This document shows, one piece after another, positions 18,278 through 27,362 of a stretch of 64,000 bases of DNA. The stretch is taken from the NCBI RefSeq assembly GCF_000294775.2, contig NZ_CP015506.1, positions 4,439,501 through 4,503,500 of the forward strand, written 5' to 3'. Source of the DNA: Cytobacillus oceanisediminis 2691. Its GTDB lineage: Bacteria; Bacillota; Bacilli; Bacillales; Cytobacillaceae. The stretch's first letter is position 1. Every line of letters starts with the position of its first letter. The position numbers and the translations under genes are program-made. The notes below the pieces were generated by a model. The model saw nothing but the letters and a program-made list of their open reading frames with translations, made no database searches and was not told the origin of the DNA.

Positions 18278-18354
18278 CTAATTAATTGGTAATTGTTGTA
18301 TTATTTTTCGAAGTTAAATTTAACATTTACTGTTTTGGCATATAGATGAATTGC

Positions 18355-18515
18355 GTTGATTTCAGCACGGGTCACTTGCTTTCAGCGGGAAGGCGCTGAG
18401 TTGATTGTAGCGGAGGGGGCTTGCTCCTCGAAAAATGCTGACGCATTTTCTTCGTACGGTGTTCATTCGGGTAAGTGTATTCAATGTCCTGCGGTAGGCT
18501 CCCGTAATAAAACTT
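18355..18515. repeat. Decayed dispersed Bacillus repeat (family C)
   Basis: TTGATTTCAGCACGGGTCACTTGCTTTC and the following GC-rich stretch resemble, from memory, a widespread Bacillus intergenic repeat of the form TTGATTTCCGCTNCGGG. Only one degraded copy is here. No gene is visible in the 320 bases between the SASP gene and thiI other than this and the promoter. Confidence 0.4.
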
Positions 18516-18542
18516 GTATTTAACAATTAACCTGAATTTAGA

Positions 18543-19751
18543 TTAAAATAACTCCCCAAAAGACTCTGCATTACGCGATTGAGGCTTAATAACCATCTTT
18601 TCGGTATCCTCAACTGCTTTTGCGATGAGCGGTTCGAAGTCAACAAAGCTTTCGAAGCGGCGGACTTTGTCGCGTTTTGGTTTTGTTTTTGGTGATGATG
18701 GGACAAAAACGGTACAGCAATCTTCAAATGGCCTGATGGATATATCGTGGGTATCAATGCTTTGGGCAATCTCGATGATTTCTGATTTATCCATTGTGAT
18801 AAGAGGCCGAAGGATAGGTGTTGTTGTCACATCATTAATGGCAAACATGCTCTCGAGAGTCTGGCTGGCTACCTGTCCAAGGCTTTCCCCAGTGATGATG
18901 GCTAGACCATCATTTTTATTGCGGATTTCATCAGTGATCCGGAGCATCAATCGCCTTGTAGCTGTCATCGTATAATTCGATGGAACCTGCTGATGGATCA
19001 GCTGCTGAATCTCTGTAAATGGGATTATATGGAGTACAACGGTTCCAGCAATATTAGCAAGTTTTTCAGTTAAATCAATTACTTTTTGCTTTGCACGCTC
19101 ACTCGTGAAAGGCGGGCTGTGAAAATGGACAGCTTCAATTTCCAATCCTCTCTTCATGGACAAATAACCTGCTACCGGACTGTCAATTCCTCCAGAGAGC
19201 ATAAGCATGGCCTTTCCGCTGGAACCTGCAGGAAGTCCGCCAGCCCCCTGAATGGTTTCGCATGATAAATAAGCCGCTTCTTCGCGAACCTCAATTTGCA
19301 GATTTATATCCGGTTTTTTTACGTTCACTTTTAGACCCGCCACATTCTGCAGGAGGTGTCCGCCAAATTCATGATTCAGTTCATCCGTATTTAAAGGGAA
19401 GCTTTTATCCGCTCTCTTAGCCGTAATTTTGAAAGTCTTTCCTTCTTCAAAATGTTTTAAAAATAACGCCAATGCTGCTGCCTTCATTTCTTCGATATCT
19501 TTAGAGGTTTTAACAGCAGGACTGAAAGACTGAATGCCAAAGATGCCCCTAAGTCGATCAGAAACCTCTCTGCCATCTGCCCCATTCAAAACAACGTACA
19601 TTCGGTCTCTTGTAGATTCTATCTTGATCCCGGGAAATTCATTGAGCACATCGAATATGCTTTTTCTTAATTTATCCACGAACTTATTCCGGTTTCTGCC
19701 TTTTGTGGAGATTTCTCCATATCGTATAAGTATACGATCATAATTTATCAT
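18543..19751 (-). CDS. thiI: tRNA 4-thiouridine synthase ThiI
   Basis: Adenylates U8 of tRNA and inserts sulfur from a cysteine desulfurase to make 4-thiouridine. NFLD/THUMP region about 1-165, then the PP-loop SGGIDSP at 186-192. At 402 residues it ends without the C-terminal rhodanese domain of E. coli ThiI, which is usual in Bacillus, where thiazole synthesis is not its job. Its ATG overlaps the TGA of nifZ (ATGA), so desulfurase and sulfur acceptor are translationally coupled. Confidence 0.95.
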   Translation of the reverse strand: MINYDRILIRYGEISTKGRNRNKFVDKLRKSIFDVLNEFPGIKIESTRDRMYVVLNGADGREVSDRLRGIFGIQSFSPAVKTSKDIEEMKAAALALFLKHFEEGKTFKITAKRADKSFPLNTDELNHEFGGHLLQNVAGLKVNVKKPDINLQIEVREEAAYLSCETIQGAGGLPAGSSGKAMLMLSGGIDSPVAGYLSMKRGLEIEAVHFHSPPFTSERAKQKVIDLTEKLANIAGTVVLHIIPFTEIQQLIHQQVPSNYTMTATRRLMLRITDEIRNKNDGLAIITGESLGQVASQTLESMFAINDVTTTPILRPLITMDKSEIIEIAQSIDTHDISIRPFEDCCTVFVPSSPKTKPKRDKVRRFESFVDFEPLIAKAVEDTEKMVIKPQSRNAESFGELF

Positions 19752-20893
19752 GATTTCATAACCTCTCTTAGCCTTATAACGGTCTCTTTTACTGCCTCAA
19801 CAAAAACCTCTGCCTCTTCCATTGTATTATCATAAGATAAGCTGATCCTGACTGCACTTTTCGCATTTTTTTCAGGAATTCCCATAGCAATCAAGGTGCT
19901 GCTGGCAGCAGCTTTCTTTGAAGAGCAGGCACTTGTAGTTGATATATATATCCCGCGCTCTCCTAAAGCATGGACAAACACCTCTGCTTTGAATCCTTCT
20001 ATGGAAAAATTCACAATATGAGGAGCAGAGTTTTTTTCGGGGGTATGGACAGTAATACCCTCGATTTTATTCATTTCTTCAGAAATATACCTTTTAATAG
20101 ATATAATCTGGCTTAAACGCCTTTCCATATTATTTATTGTCAGCCTTAGTGCCTTTGCCATTGCTACAATGCCAGCTACATTTTCTGTGCCGCTTCTCAT
20201 TTTCCATTCCTGATTGCCCCCGGATAATAACGGTGAAAGACGAAGACCATCACGAATGAACAAAACCCCATTCCCCTTCAAACCATGGAATTTATGAGCC
20301 GAAATCGTACACAGATCCACACTTGCTTGATAAAGATCAAGAGGAACCTTGCCGATTCCCTGGACATTATCTACATGAAATAACACTCGCGAATGCTTCT
20401 TCAGCATCTCTCCAATTTTCTTTATTGGCTGAATGGAACCAATTTCATTGTTTACATGCATGACAGAGACTAAAATAGTTTCCTGTGTAATTTCCTTTTC
20501 AATGTCTTCAGCATGGACAATACCGTTTTTATCCGGTGCAATGATGGAGATGCTGAAGCCCAATTCCATCAGCTGATCCATCGCTTCCTTCACTGAAGCA
20601 TGTTCCAATCCAGTTGTGATAATATGGCGGCCTCTTTTCCTATGCATTAGAGCCGTTCCTTTTATTGCAAGATTATTGCTCTCTGTCCCTCCGGATGTAA
20701 AATACACCTCATTATGCTTAACATTCAGCAGATGAGCAATTTGCTCACGTGCCTGCATCAGCAGCCTCTCTGCTTTTCCGCCGAATTCATGCAGGGAAGA
20801 GGGATTCCCAAAGTATTCTGAAGAAACCTTTATAAAAGATTCAAGCACTTCTTTATATGGTTTTGTCGTTGCACTGTTATCAAAATAAATCAC
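19748..20893 (-). CDS. nifZ: Cysteine desulfurase NifZ (ThiI partner)
   Basis: PLP enzyme that takes sulfur from cysteine and passes it to ThiI. IYFDNSATT at the N-terminus, PLP lysine Lys201 in SAHKFHG, and the persulfide cysteine Cys323 in TTSACSSKK on the flexible loop. I use the GTG at 20891-20893, preceded by AAAGGAG; the 16 extra residues of the longer frame precede the conserved start. 381 residues, as in B. subtilis NifZ. Overlaps thiI by four bases. Confidence 0.94.
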   Translation of the reverse strand: MIYFDNSATTKPYKEVLESFIKVSSEYFGNPSSLHEFGGKAERLLMQAREQIAHLLNVKHNEVYFTSGGTESNNLAIKGTALMHRKRGRHIITTGLEHASVKEAMDQLMELGFSISIIAPDKNGIVHAEDIEKEITQETILVSVMHVNNEIGSIQPIKKIGEMLKKHSRVLFHVDNVQGIGKVPLDLYQASVDLCTISAHKFHGLKGNGVLFIRDGLRLSPLLSGGNQEWKMRSGTENVAGIVAMAKALRLTINNMERRLSQIISIKRYISEEMNKIEGITVHTPEKNSAPHIVNFSIEGFKAEVFVHALGERGIYISTTSACSSKKAAASSTLIAMGIPEKNAKSAVRISLSYDNTMEEAEVFVEAVKETVIRLREVMKS

Positions 20894-21146
20894 GGACTTC
20901 TCCTTTCCGTTCCGAAAACCCTTTAGCCAACTGTAAATCATATCATAACCACGTAAGATTGGAAATGTAATTAAAGCTTTTGTTTTTAAATATTCATTTC
21001 TTTACTATTAAGTTATTCAAGTTTGTGCAGTTTAACCAAATGAATGAATTGCTGCCCCCGTGGAAAGCTGATAATATTGCACTGTGAGTAAAGGACAGCT
21101 CCAGTTTATTATCATAAAATACTTAATATTAAGACTTCGTATTTTT

Positions 21147-21177
21147 TCGACATTTTTTTTAGCACCTGTGCTAATAT
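21147..21177 (+). promoter_or_regulatory. Possible promoter of brnQ
   Basis: TCGACA (21147-21152) and an extended -10 TGCTAATAT (TAATAT at 21172-21177) with 19 bases between, 50 bases upstream of the brnQ start. Spacing is long; the TG extension compensates in part. The remaining 250 bases back to nifZ show nothing I can name. Confidence 0.35.
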
Positions 21178-21226
21178 GAAAATGTTCTAAACATTAAGAT
21201 ATGGAACCATTTTCAGGAGGATATAT

Positions 21227-22570
21227 ATGGAGAATAAAACATTGGCACCAAAACAAATTCTCGCCGTCGGACTCATGTTATTTGCTCTATTCTTTGGGGC
21301 AGGGAATATGATTTTCCCTCCATTCCTGGGACAATCTGCCGGCACGAATGTATGGACTGCTATTATCGGTTTTTTAATAACAGGGGTCGGATTGCCGCTA
21401 TTAGGCATTATTGCCATTGCCAAAAATGGAGATTTACAAACGATTGCGAGCCGGGTACACCCTTTATATGGAATTATTTTCACGATTATTATGTACTTAG
21501 CCATAGGACCATTTTTCGGAATTCCGCGTACCGGAACCGTTGCTTATGAAATAGGGATTACTCCGTTCTTGTCTGAAACCGCTTTCAATAGCACTTACTC
21601 TTTATTGGCTTATACCATTGTCTTCTTTTGCATAACAGCATGGCTTTCTTTGAATCCATCGAAGTTAGTGGATAGAATCGGGAATATTTTCACGCCTGCA
21701 CTCCTCATAATCCTTGCTGTTCTGGTTATTAAAAGCATCATTACTCCAATGGGCGAATTAAAAGCGCCAATGGGAGCATATGCAGAGGGGCCGTTCTTTA
21801 AAGGCTTCATTGAAGGCTACCTGACTATGGATACAATTGCAGCTTTGGTATTCGGTATTATTGTTATTGGTTCAATACAGGGCATGGGTGTGACAAATAA
21901 ACATTCACTTATGAAAATATGCATTACAGCCGGACTTATAGCAGCTGCTGGTCTTGCGGCAGTATACTTGTCCCTTGCGTATATTGGGGCATCAAGTATG
22001 GAAGCTATAGGTCAACTTGATAATGGCGGCGCTATCCTATCCTCTGCTTCTCAGTACCTATTTGGACCTGCTGGAGCATTGATCCTTGGGCTGGCCATTA
22101 CGGTAGCATGCCTTACAACGTCTGTCGGACTCGTTTCCGCTTGTGCGCAGTACTTTCATAAACTGCTCCCAAAAGTACCTTATAAAACCATTGTCATCAT
22201 TCTTTCGCTGTTCAGCATGGTGGTTGCAAACATTGGTTTAACTCAGCTGATTCAACTTTCATTGCCAATCTTAATCATAATTTATCCTCTGGCCATCGTG
22301 CTGATTCTGCTTTCTTTTATGCACAATGCGTTTAATGGATACTCGGCGGTATATATAGGGGCTTTAATTCCCACAGGCTTAATTAGCATTGTGGATGGGT
22401 TAAAAACTGCTGGAATGGATGTATCCGTCATCACAGACTCATTGCAATTCCTGCCATTCTTTGCTGAGGGAATCGGCTGGATTGTACCTGCCATTGCAGG
22501 AGCTGTTATAGGTTACTTCCTGGCAATGGCTTTCGGAGAAGCTAAAAAGCCAATTGCAGTAAATGACTAA
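21227..22570 (+). CDS. brnQ: Branched-chain amino acid:cation symporter (LIVCS family)
   Basis: Imports leucine, isoleucine and valine with sodium or protons across the cell membrane. 447 residues with about 12 transmembrane helices; ALFFGAGNMIFPPFLGQSAG at the N-terminus is the family signature. AGGAGG precedes the ATG. B. subtilis has braB at this place. A family A repeat and a bidirectional terminator follow. In B. subtilis such genes are CodY-controlled; I see no clear CodY box here. Confidence 0.93.
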   Translation: MENKTLAPKQILAVGLMLFALFFGAGNMIFPPFLGQSAGTNVWTAIIGFLITGVGLPLLGIIAIAKNGDLQTIASRVHPLYGIIFTIIMYLAIGPFFGIPRTGTVAYEIGITPFLSETAFNSTYSLLAYTIVFFCITAWLSLNPSKLVDRIGNIFTPALLIILAVLVIKSIITPMGELKAPMGAYAEGPFFKGFIEGYLTMDTIAALVFGIIVIGSIQGMGVTNKHSLMKICITAGLIAAAGLAAVYLSLAYIGASSMEAIGQLDNGGAILSSASQYLFGPAGALILGLAITVACLTTSVGLVSACAQYFHKLLPKVPYKTIVIILSLFSMVVANIGLTQLIQLSLPILIIIYPLAIVLILLSFMHNAFNGYSAVYIGALIPTGLISIVDGLKTAGMDVSVITDSLQFLPFFAEGIGWIVPAIAGAVIGYFLAMAFGEAKKPIAVND

Positions 22571-22574
22571 AGAC

Positions 22575-22803
22575 CAAAGGCGGAAGCGCCTTGATGGATG
22601 AACTTCAACTAAAAACCGCCACGTCCGGTGGCGAACGTTAAAGCCGGCTTATCCTGTGCAAGTCCCGCAGGCATAAGACCGAATCACACAGGAAACCTCC
22701 TAAAGCTCGCTTTGGCCGGGCGATGTATCGCTGACGAAGCGGTTCCTTGTCCTCATTTCTGGAGTGATTTGGCTTATGACCCGGGAGCTAGGCGCTGGAG
22801 CTA
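22575..22803 (+). repeat. Family A intergenic repeat, copy A4 (variant interior)
   Basis: CCAAAGGCGGAAGCGCCTTG starts four bases after the brnQ stop and the element ends GGAGCTAGGCGCTGGAGCTAAATG, the fullest form of the right end. The interior has CCGCCACGTCC, GGCGATGTATCGCTG and TTCCTTGTCCT from the shared core, interrupted by other sequence. Confidence 0.75.
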
Positions 22804-22863
22804 AATGCAGATAATTTTTCATTAAAGTTATTTACAACGATATATTTTATAAATTACCAGACA

Positions 22864-22898
22864 ACAAAAAACCAGATCCAATCGGATCTGGTTTTTTA
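22864..22898. terminator. Bidirectional terminator between brnQ and ezrA
   Basis: Stem AAAAAACCAGATCC / GGATCTGGTTTTTT around AATC; it touches the ezrA stop codon. Confidence 0.9.
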
Positions 22899-24584
22899 GT
22901 GCTCAGTTATTATTTCTTCTATTCTCTTGATCGCACCCGGCTCGACCTCTTCGATCGAAGCTGCAGCCTGCTCCAGTGCTGTTTTATATTCATAGCTTCT
23001 GAATGAAGCTTCTGCTTCCTTTAACCCTTTATCAATAGATGGATATCTGCTTCTGTACCGATTTCCATATTGAATGACTTTCTCTGCTAAAAGAATCGTC
23101 TCAATCATATCACCCACTGAATCAGCAGCCTTATCAACAGTAAGCACAGCAACTTCAAGATATTGCTGAACCGCAGGAATATTCAATGGTTTCTCATCGA
23201 GTTTAGCCAGCACATTATCTATGCTTTCTTTCGCATCCTGGATCAAATATTTATATTCCTGGGAAACACCGGGCACATTGTTTTTGGAGATAAGCCTTAT
23301 CGTTTCTGCCACTTTCTTGCTTAACTCTTTGACTTTTTCCCTGGCAGACATCTCGTCTTTTCTTAAGGCCTGGAGCATTTCCGCAAAGGCTGTCTGCTCA
23401 TCTGAAATTTCCTCAATGTGTTCCTTGATTTCAGCAAGTTCTTCTCTCAAGACAGTATGGGGAGTACTCCCGTTATTAATCTTATGCTCCAGCACTTCGA
23501 ATTTTTTGAAGAGCTGAGTTATTTTTTTCTCCAGGTGGATTTGAATTTCCAGATCCTTATCTGGAACATGATAGCTATGACGGATAGCCGTTATCTCTGT
23601 CTTAAGCTGATTATTCATATCTTTATTATTATAAAGCATGTTTCTTGTTGCATCATCCTGCTGGCTTAAGTAATGTCTGGCATGTACTTCCTTTTCGAGC
23701 AGATCATACAGAAGTTCAATATTATCTTTAATCTCTTCGACCCCTTTTTGAACTTCCTCGATTTGCGCCTGATCAATGGAGCCGGCATATCCTGTTACTT
23801 GTTCTTCAAGCCTCTCAATTTCTTTATCTAGTTGAAGGTGATCAAGCAGATACCCCTGATCCAGCATTTCCTTGTACCCTTCCCTTAACTCTTCCAGCTG
23901 GGAAGGGATCTTGGATTGACACTCAACCATCAGGTTTGGAATAGCTTCCATTTTAGCCTGAGAATCCTCAAGCAGCGCTTTGATCACTAGAAGGGTTTCA
24001 CGAGCTTCAAGGTAATTGCCCTTCTCGGTTTTCTCATCGAATTCTTCAAATTTGGCCAATGCTTCATCCAGCTGTTCTTCAAGAATTTTTTCTGATTTAC
24101 CGAATGTATGGCGATGCGCAAGCAGAGACTTTTTGCATTGGCGATACATTTCTTTCAGTTCTTCAATTTCCGCTCTATTTTTTTCTTCACTGCCTACCAG
24201 CTCATTCAATTCACTCAGCAGATTTTTTATGCTTTCTTCAATCTCAGTTAATCTCTTCTCTATTCTCTGCTGAACTTCCTGGGAATTCTTAAAGCGGTAT
24301 TTATCGATGCTCTCTTCAGCATCAAATAACAATTCCTCCACATCAGGAAGCTGTGAAGTTACGATTTCATCCCATTCATTTCTCCATCGCTCAAATAATT
24401 CTTCTGTCTGGCCCGTCATATTAAGCTTTTTCACTCTTGACATCTCATCTAGAACTGGGCGATCCGTTATGTCCATCTTCCATGTTTCCAGCCTGTCAAT
24501 TTCCTTATAATGTTTTTTCTTTAAAAAATAACCCGTGAGATATAGGCATAAAAGAATGACTATAACTCCAATTATGTATTCCAT
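22896..24584 (-). CDS. ezrA: Septation ring formation regulator EzrA
   Basis: Membrane-anchored spectrin-like protein that binds FtsZ, blocks rings at the poles and joins the divisome at midcell. One N-terminal helix (about 3-21, IIGVIVILLCLYLTGYF) with the body in the cytoplasm, then over 500 residues of Glu/Lys-rich coiled coil. ATG at 24582-24584 follows AGGGGGC; this start puts the membrane helix at the N-terminus, 36 residues shorter than the longest frame. 562 residues matches the family. Confidence 0.95.
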   Translation of the reverse strand: MEYIIGVIVILLCLYLTGYFLKKKHYKEIDRLETWKMDITDRPVLDEMSRVKKLNMTGQTEELFERWRNEWDEIVTSQLPDVEELLFDAEESIDKYRFKNSQEVQQRIEKRLTEIEESIKNLLSELNELVGSEEKNRAEIEELKEMYRQCKKSLLAHRHTFGKSEKILEEQLDEALAKFEEFDEKTEKGNYLEARETLLVIKALLEDSQAKMEAIPNLMVECQSKIPSQLEELREGYKEMLDQGYLLDHLQLDKEIERLEEQVTGYAGSIDQAQIEEVQKGVEEIKDNIELLYDLLEKEVHARHYLSQQDDATRNMLYNNKDMNNQLKTEITAIRHSYHVPDKDLEIQIHLEKKITQLFKKFEVLEHKINNGSTPHTVLREELAEIKEHIEEISDEQTAFAEMLQALRKDEMSAREKVKELSKKVAETIRLISKNNVPGVSQEYKYLIQDAKESIDNVLAKLDEKPLNIPAVQQYLEVAVLTVDKAADSVGDMIETILLAEKVIQYGNRYRSRYPSIDKGLKEAEASFRSYEYKTALEQAAASIEEVEPGAIKRIEEIITEH

Positions 24585-24921
24585 TTTAAAGCCCCCTGTT
24601 CTGTTCCCGAGCCAATATGTATATGTAAAGTTTTTATTTAAGAAATAACAAATGCCCGCAGGCGTTTCTTCATTTTCACATGTTATTTTCAATGCTTTTA
24701 TGATACCATGTAAACGACATTTTTTGACTATTTATTTCATATTTTTATGAATTTCTTCTTTTATATCTTGTCTAAATTGCTATTTTCGGAAAATAACTGG
24801 AACATCCGTATTTTTTATTGAACTATATGAACTGTTCAAATACAAACAATTCGCTTTTTATAAAAGATTTCCTTCTTTATTTAAGAGATAAGTTAAAAAG
24901 TGACTTGAGTACTGTATTTTT

Positions 24922-25160
24922 AAAGTGAAACTTCAAACAGCGGGATTTCTTCCCCACTGTTTTTTAGTTGAGGCCCACAGGACAAGGAAGGCTACGGCAG
25001 CGATAGATCGCACGACCGAAAGCGGAAGCTTCTGGTAGGACGCGGTTTTCTTAGGCTTTGTTCTTCTTTCGGGCCTTTACGGGCAGTTTGACTCTCTCTA
25101 TTCCTTCTAAAATACCTAGGCTCTTAAAGAGGGAGCTTTTCTGCCCGTTAGACTGCGAAA
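24922..25160 (+). repeat. Family B structured intergenic element, copy B2
   Basis: Opens AAGTGAAACTTCAAACAGCGG. Pairings: AAACAG (24935-24940) with CTGTTT (24957-24962); AGGCCC (24971-24976) with GGGCCT (25071-25076); ACGGGCAG (25079-25086) with CTGCCCGT (25141-25148), with an inner CTCTCTC (25092-25098) with GAGGGAG (25129-25135). Sequence changes from copy B1 in the first and inner helices keep the pairing. It sits in the 603-base gap between divergent ezrA and hisJ, ending about 25 bases before the hisJ start; the ezrA side of the gap (24585-24920) is plain A/T-rich sequence. Confidence 0.72.
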
Positions 25161-25187
25161 AACCTATGCAGAAAGGAAGTTCTCCAT

Positions 25188-25982
25188 ATGCTAAAAGACG
25201 GACACATCCACACTCCCTATTGTCCGCACGGGACAAAGGACGCATTTGAAGATTATGTTGAAAAAGCAATAAATCTGGGTTTTAAAGAAATTTCATTTAC
25301 TGAACATGCTCCGCTCCCTGAGGGCTTTGAGGATCCCGCACCTGCTCGCGACAGTGCGATGCGCAAGGAGCATCTTGAGAAATACTTCACTGATATATCA
25401 AGGGTGAAAGCTGCCTATCAAGGAAAAATCAGGATTAATGCGGGGCTTGAAGTGGATTATATTGAAGGCTTTGAACAGGAGATCCGCAAATTTCTTGATA
25501 TGAACGGGAGATATATAGATGACTCCATTTTATCTGTACACTTTCTAAAGCATGGAAGCCGCTACGAATGCCTGGACTACAGTCCCGATGTTTTTGCAAA
25601 GATGATCAAAGAATACGGTTCTATTGAAGCAGTTTATTTGAATTATTTCCGCACCCTGCTTTTATCTATAAAAGCAGATTTAGGGCCGTTTAAACCTGGA
25701 AGGATTGGGCATATCACCCTGGTGAAAAAATTCCAAAAAAAATATCCCGCTGATCGGGAATTTAGAGAGGAAATAAACCAAATACTTGATGAGGTGCAAA
25801 ATAAAGGCTATGAACTCGACTATAACGGAGCCGGTTTCGCCAAGCCGTTATGCAAGGAGTCCTATCCTCCCGATTGGGCTGCAGAAGCAGCTGCCCAAAA
25901 AGGCATTTCACTGGTTTATGGGTCCGATTCTCATCAGGCAAAGGAAATGGGTCAGGGCCTTGATAGAATGAAACACCTTTAA
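25188..25982 (+). CDS. hisJ: Histidinol-phosphatase, PHP family
   Basis: Removes phosphate from histidinol phosphate in histidine synthesis. 264 residues with the PHP metal motifs: DGHIHTPYCPHG at the N-terminus (His6, His8, His14), SFTEHAP, LEVDYIEG, and the late GSDSHQA. AAAGGAAG precedes the ATG. No other his genes are near, as in B. subtilis, where hisJ is apart from the operon. Its stop is only six bases from the convergent refZ stop, and no terminator hairpin lies between. The family B element ends just upstream. Confidence 0.92.
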   Translation: MLKDGHIHTPYCPHGTKDAFEDYVEKAINLGFKEISFTEHAPLPEGFEDPAPARDSAMRKEHLEKYFTDISRVKAAYQGKIRINAGLEVDYIEGFEQEIRKFLDMNGRYIDDSILSVHFLKHGSRYECLDYSPDVFAKMIKEYGSIEAVYLNYFRTLLLSIKADLGPFKPGRIGHITLVKKFQKKYPADREFREEINQILDEVQNKGYELDYNGAGFAKPLCKESYPPDWAAEAAAQKGISLVYGSDSHQAKEMGQGLDRMKHL

Positions 25983-25988
25983 ATGCTT

Positions 25989-26618
25989 TTAGAGTACAGC
26001 AGCATAAGGTTTTCCAGCATGATTGCACAGGACTCCATCAACCCAATTGAAGATCTCCTTCGTGTATTTGTCTGCGAAATATTTTTCATGAGGAAATACA
26101 TGCAGAACTTCAGCCATATAATGTGTGTTCAAAAATGGCATTGACAGGAGTCCTTTCAGCTGAACAATCATATAATTGGCTGAATGGTTACGAAACTCCT
26201 TTGTTTTCATTCCCCTTTCCAGCACCTTGCCAAAATAAAACTTTTCCTTTGCTAAATAAGTGGACATAATTTCCCTTACCACTTGGGAATCTATAGAAAT
26301 TTCCCGGAGTATCAATCTTGTTAGATGGCTATGCTCAAATTGATAAACCATGATATTTTGCGCAATTTTTTTCAGGCTCAGAGCCGCCCCCTGCTCAAGA
26401 ATTGAAAATCCCTTCTCTATTTCCTCAATATACCCTTCAAAAAATGCTGTAAAGCAATATTCAAGCAGCCCGTGTTTGTTATCGAAATAATATGCAATAT
26501 TCGCTGGATTCGTCTGCGCTTTCCCTGCAATATCACGGATGGAAGTCCCGGAGAAACCTTTCGTATTAAATAAGGATATAGCGGCCGATACAATTGCCTC
26601 TTTTGAATTTTTTTTCAT
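25989..26618 (-). CDS. refZ: TetR-family DNA-binding regulator of Z-ring positioning, RefZ
   Basis: In B. subtilis RefZ (YttP) binds short palindromes flanking the origin and adjusts the polar septum in sporulation. 209 residues here: N-terminal helix-turn-helix (IRDIAGKAQTNPANIAYYFDNKHGLL, about 20-46) and a C-terminal dimer domain. ATG at 26616-26618 is preceded by GAGGCGGG; the longer frame adds 15 residues with no family resemblance. Assignment rests on length, TetR fold and its place beside ytsP and hisJ. Confidence 0.85.
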   Translation of the reverse strand: MKKNSKEAIVSAAISLFNTKGFSGTSIRDIAGKAQTNPANIAYYFDNKHGLLEYCFTAFFEGYIEEIEKGFSILEQGAALSLKKIAQNIMVYQFEHSHLTRLILREISIDSQVVREIMSTYLAKEKFYFGKVLERGMKTKEFRNHSANYMIVQLKGLLSMPFLNTHYMAEVLHVFPHEKYFADKYTKEIFNWVDGVLCNHAGKPYAAVL

Positions 26619-26832
26619 CTTTCCCGCCTCGCTTTCTTTTGTAAAGTCTCTGTTCATGTACATATGAGCGAATAATAAATTATGGGTTTATTCAAAAACG
26701 GATTTGTTGTGATAATTAAACATTCTTGCTAAAATCGTCTTATCCTTTTTAAAGTTCTCGACAATGTCTATCTATTTTCCTGTTCATCTGCCAGGAAATT
26801 CATATATCTTTTAGAAAGTAAGGTGAATTGTG

Positions 26833-27312
26833 ATGTTTAGTGTCGAATCATACAAGGGAACCCGTGAAGAAAATTATCAATTATTGATTAAACAGCTCGC
26901 TGCTCTTCTTGAAGGGGAAACGAACAGCATTGCCAATCTAAGCAATGCATCAGCACTTCTTAATCAATTCCTGGACCGCACCAACTGGGTAGGATTTTAC
27001 CTGATGGAAGAAGGGGAGCTTGTTCTTGGGCCATTTCAAGGTCTGCCGGCATGCGTAAGAATCCCCCTTGGTAAGGGTGTTTGCGGGACTGCTGCCAAGC
27101 AAATGGAAACAGTCCGTGTTGAAGATGTCCATCAATTTCCTGGACATATCGCCTGTGATGCAGCCTCACAGTCTGAAATCGTCATTCCGCTTGTCAAAGA
27201 GGGCAATCTTCTTGGTGTATTGGATATTGATTCTCCTGAAAAAAACCGGTTTGATGAACTTGACCAAAAATTCCTGGAAGATTTCTCGGAAGTACTTGTA
27301 TCATTCCTTTAA
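26833..27312 (+). CDS. ytsP: Free methionine-R-sulfoxide reductase, GAF domain (YtsP)
   Basis: Reduces free methionine-R-sulfoxide; a GAF-fold enzyme. All three cysteines of the family are present: Cys74 in PACVRIP, Cys84 in GKGVCG and Cys108 in HIACDAASQSE. 159 residues is usual. I use the ATG at 26833, six bases after AAGGTGA, rather than the GTG one codon earlier. Faces a bidirectional terminator shared with the convergent lyase gene, an interesting pairing of two methionine-related enzymes. Confidence 0.92.
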   Translation: MFSVESYKGTREENYQLLIKQLAALLEGETNSIANLSNASALLNQFLDRTNWVGFYLMEEGELVLGPFQGLPACVRIPLGKGVCGTAAKQMETVRVEDVHQFPGHIACDAASQSEIVIPLVKEGNLLGVLDIDSPEKNRFDELDQKFLEDFSEVLVSFL

Positions 27313-27323
27313 CGGAATAGCAA

Positions 27324-27359
27324 AAAGGAGATGACCGTATCTGCGACCATCTCCTTTTA
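27324..27359. terminator. Bidirectional terminator between ytsP and the PLP lyase
   Basis: Stem AAAAGGAGATG / CATCTCCTTTT around a 14-base loop, between convergent stops. Confidence 0.85.
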
Positions 27360-27362
27360 CTA

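Noticed and set aside
21001-21140. Possible CodY box or T-box before brnQ
   Set aside because: No match to AATTTTCWGAAAATT within two to three mismatches and no T-box sequence; only a weak promoter can be supported.
26619-26832. RefZ autoregulatory palindrome between refZ and ytsP
   Set aside because: TCATGTACATATGA is only partly palindromic and I cannot recall the RefZ motif precisely enough to call it.
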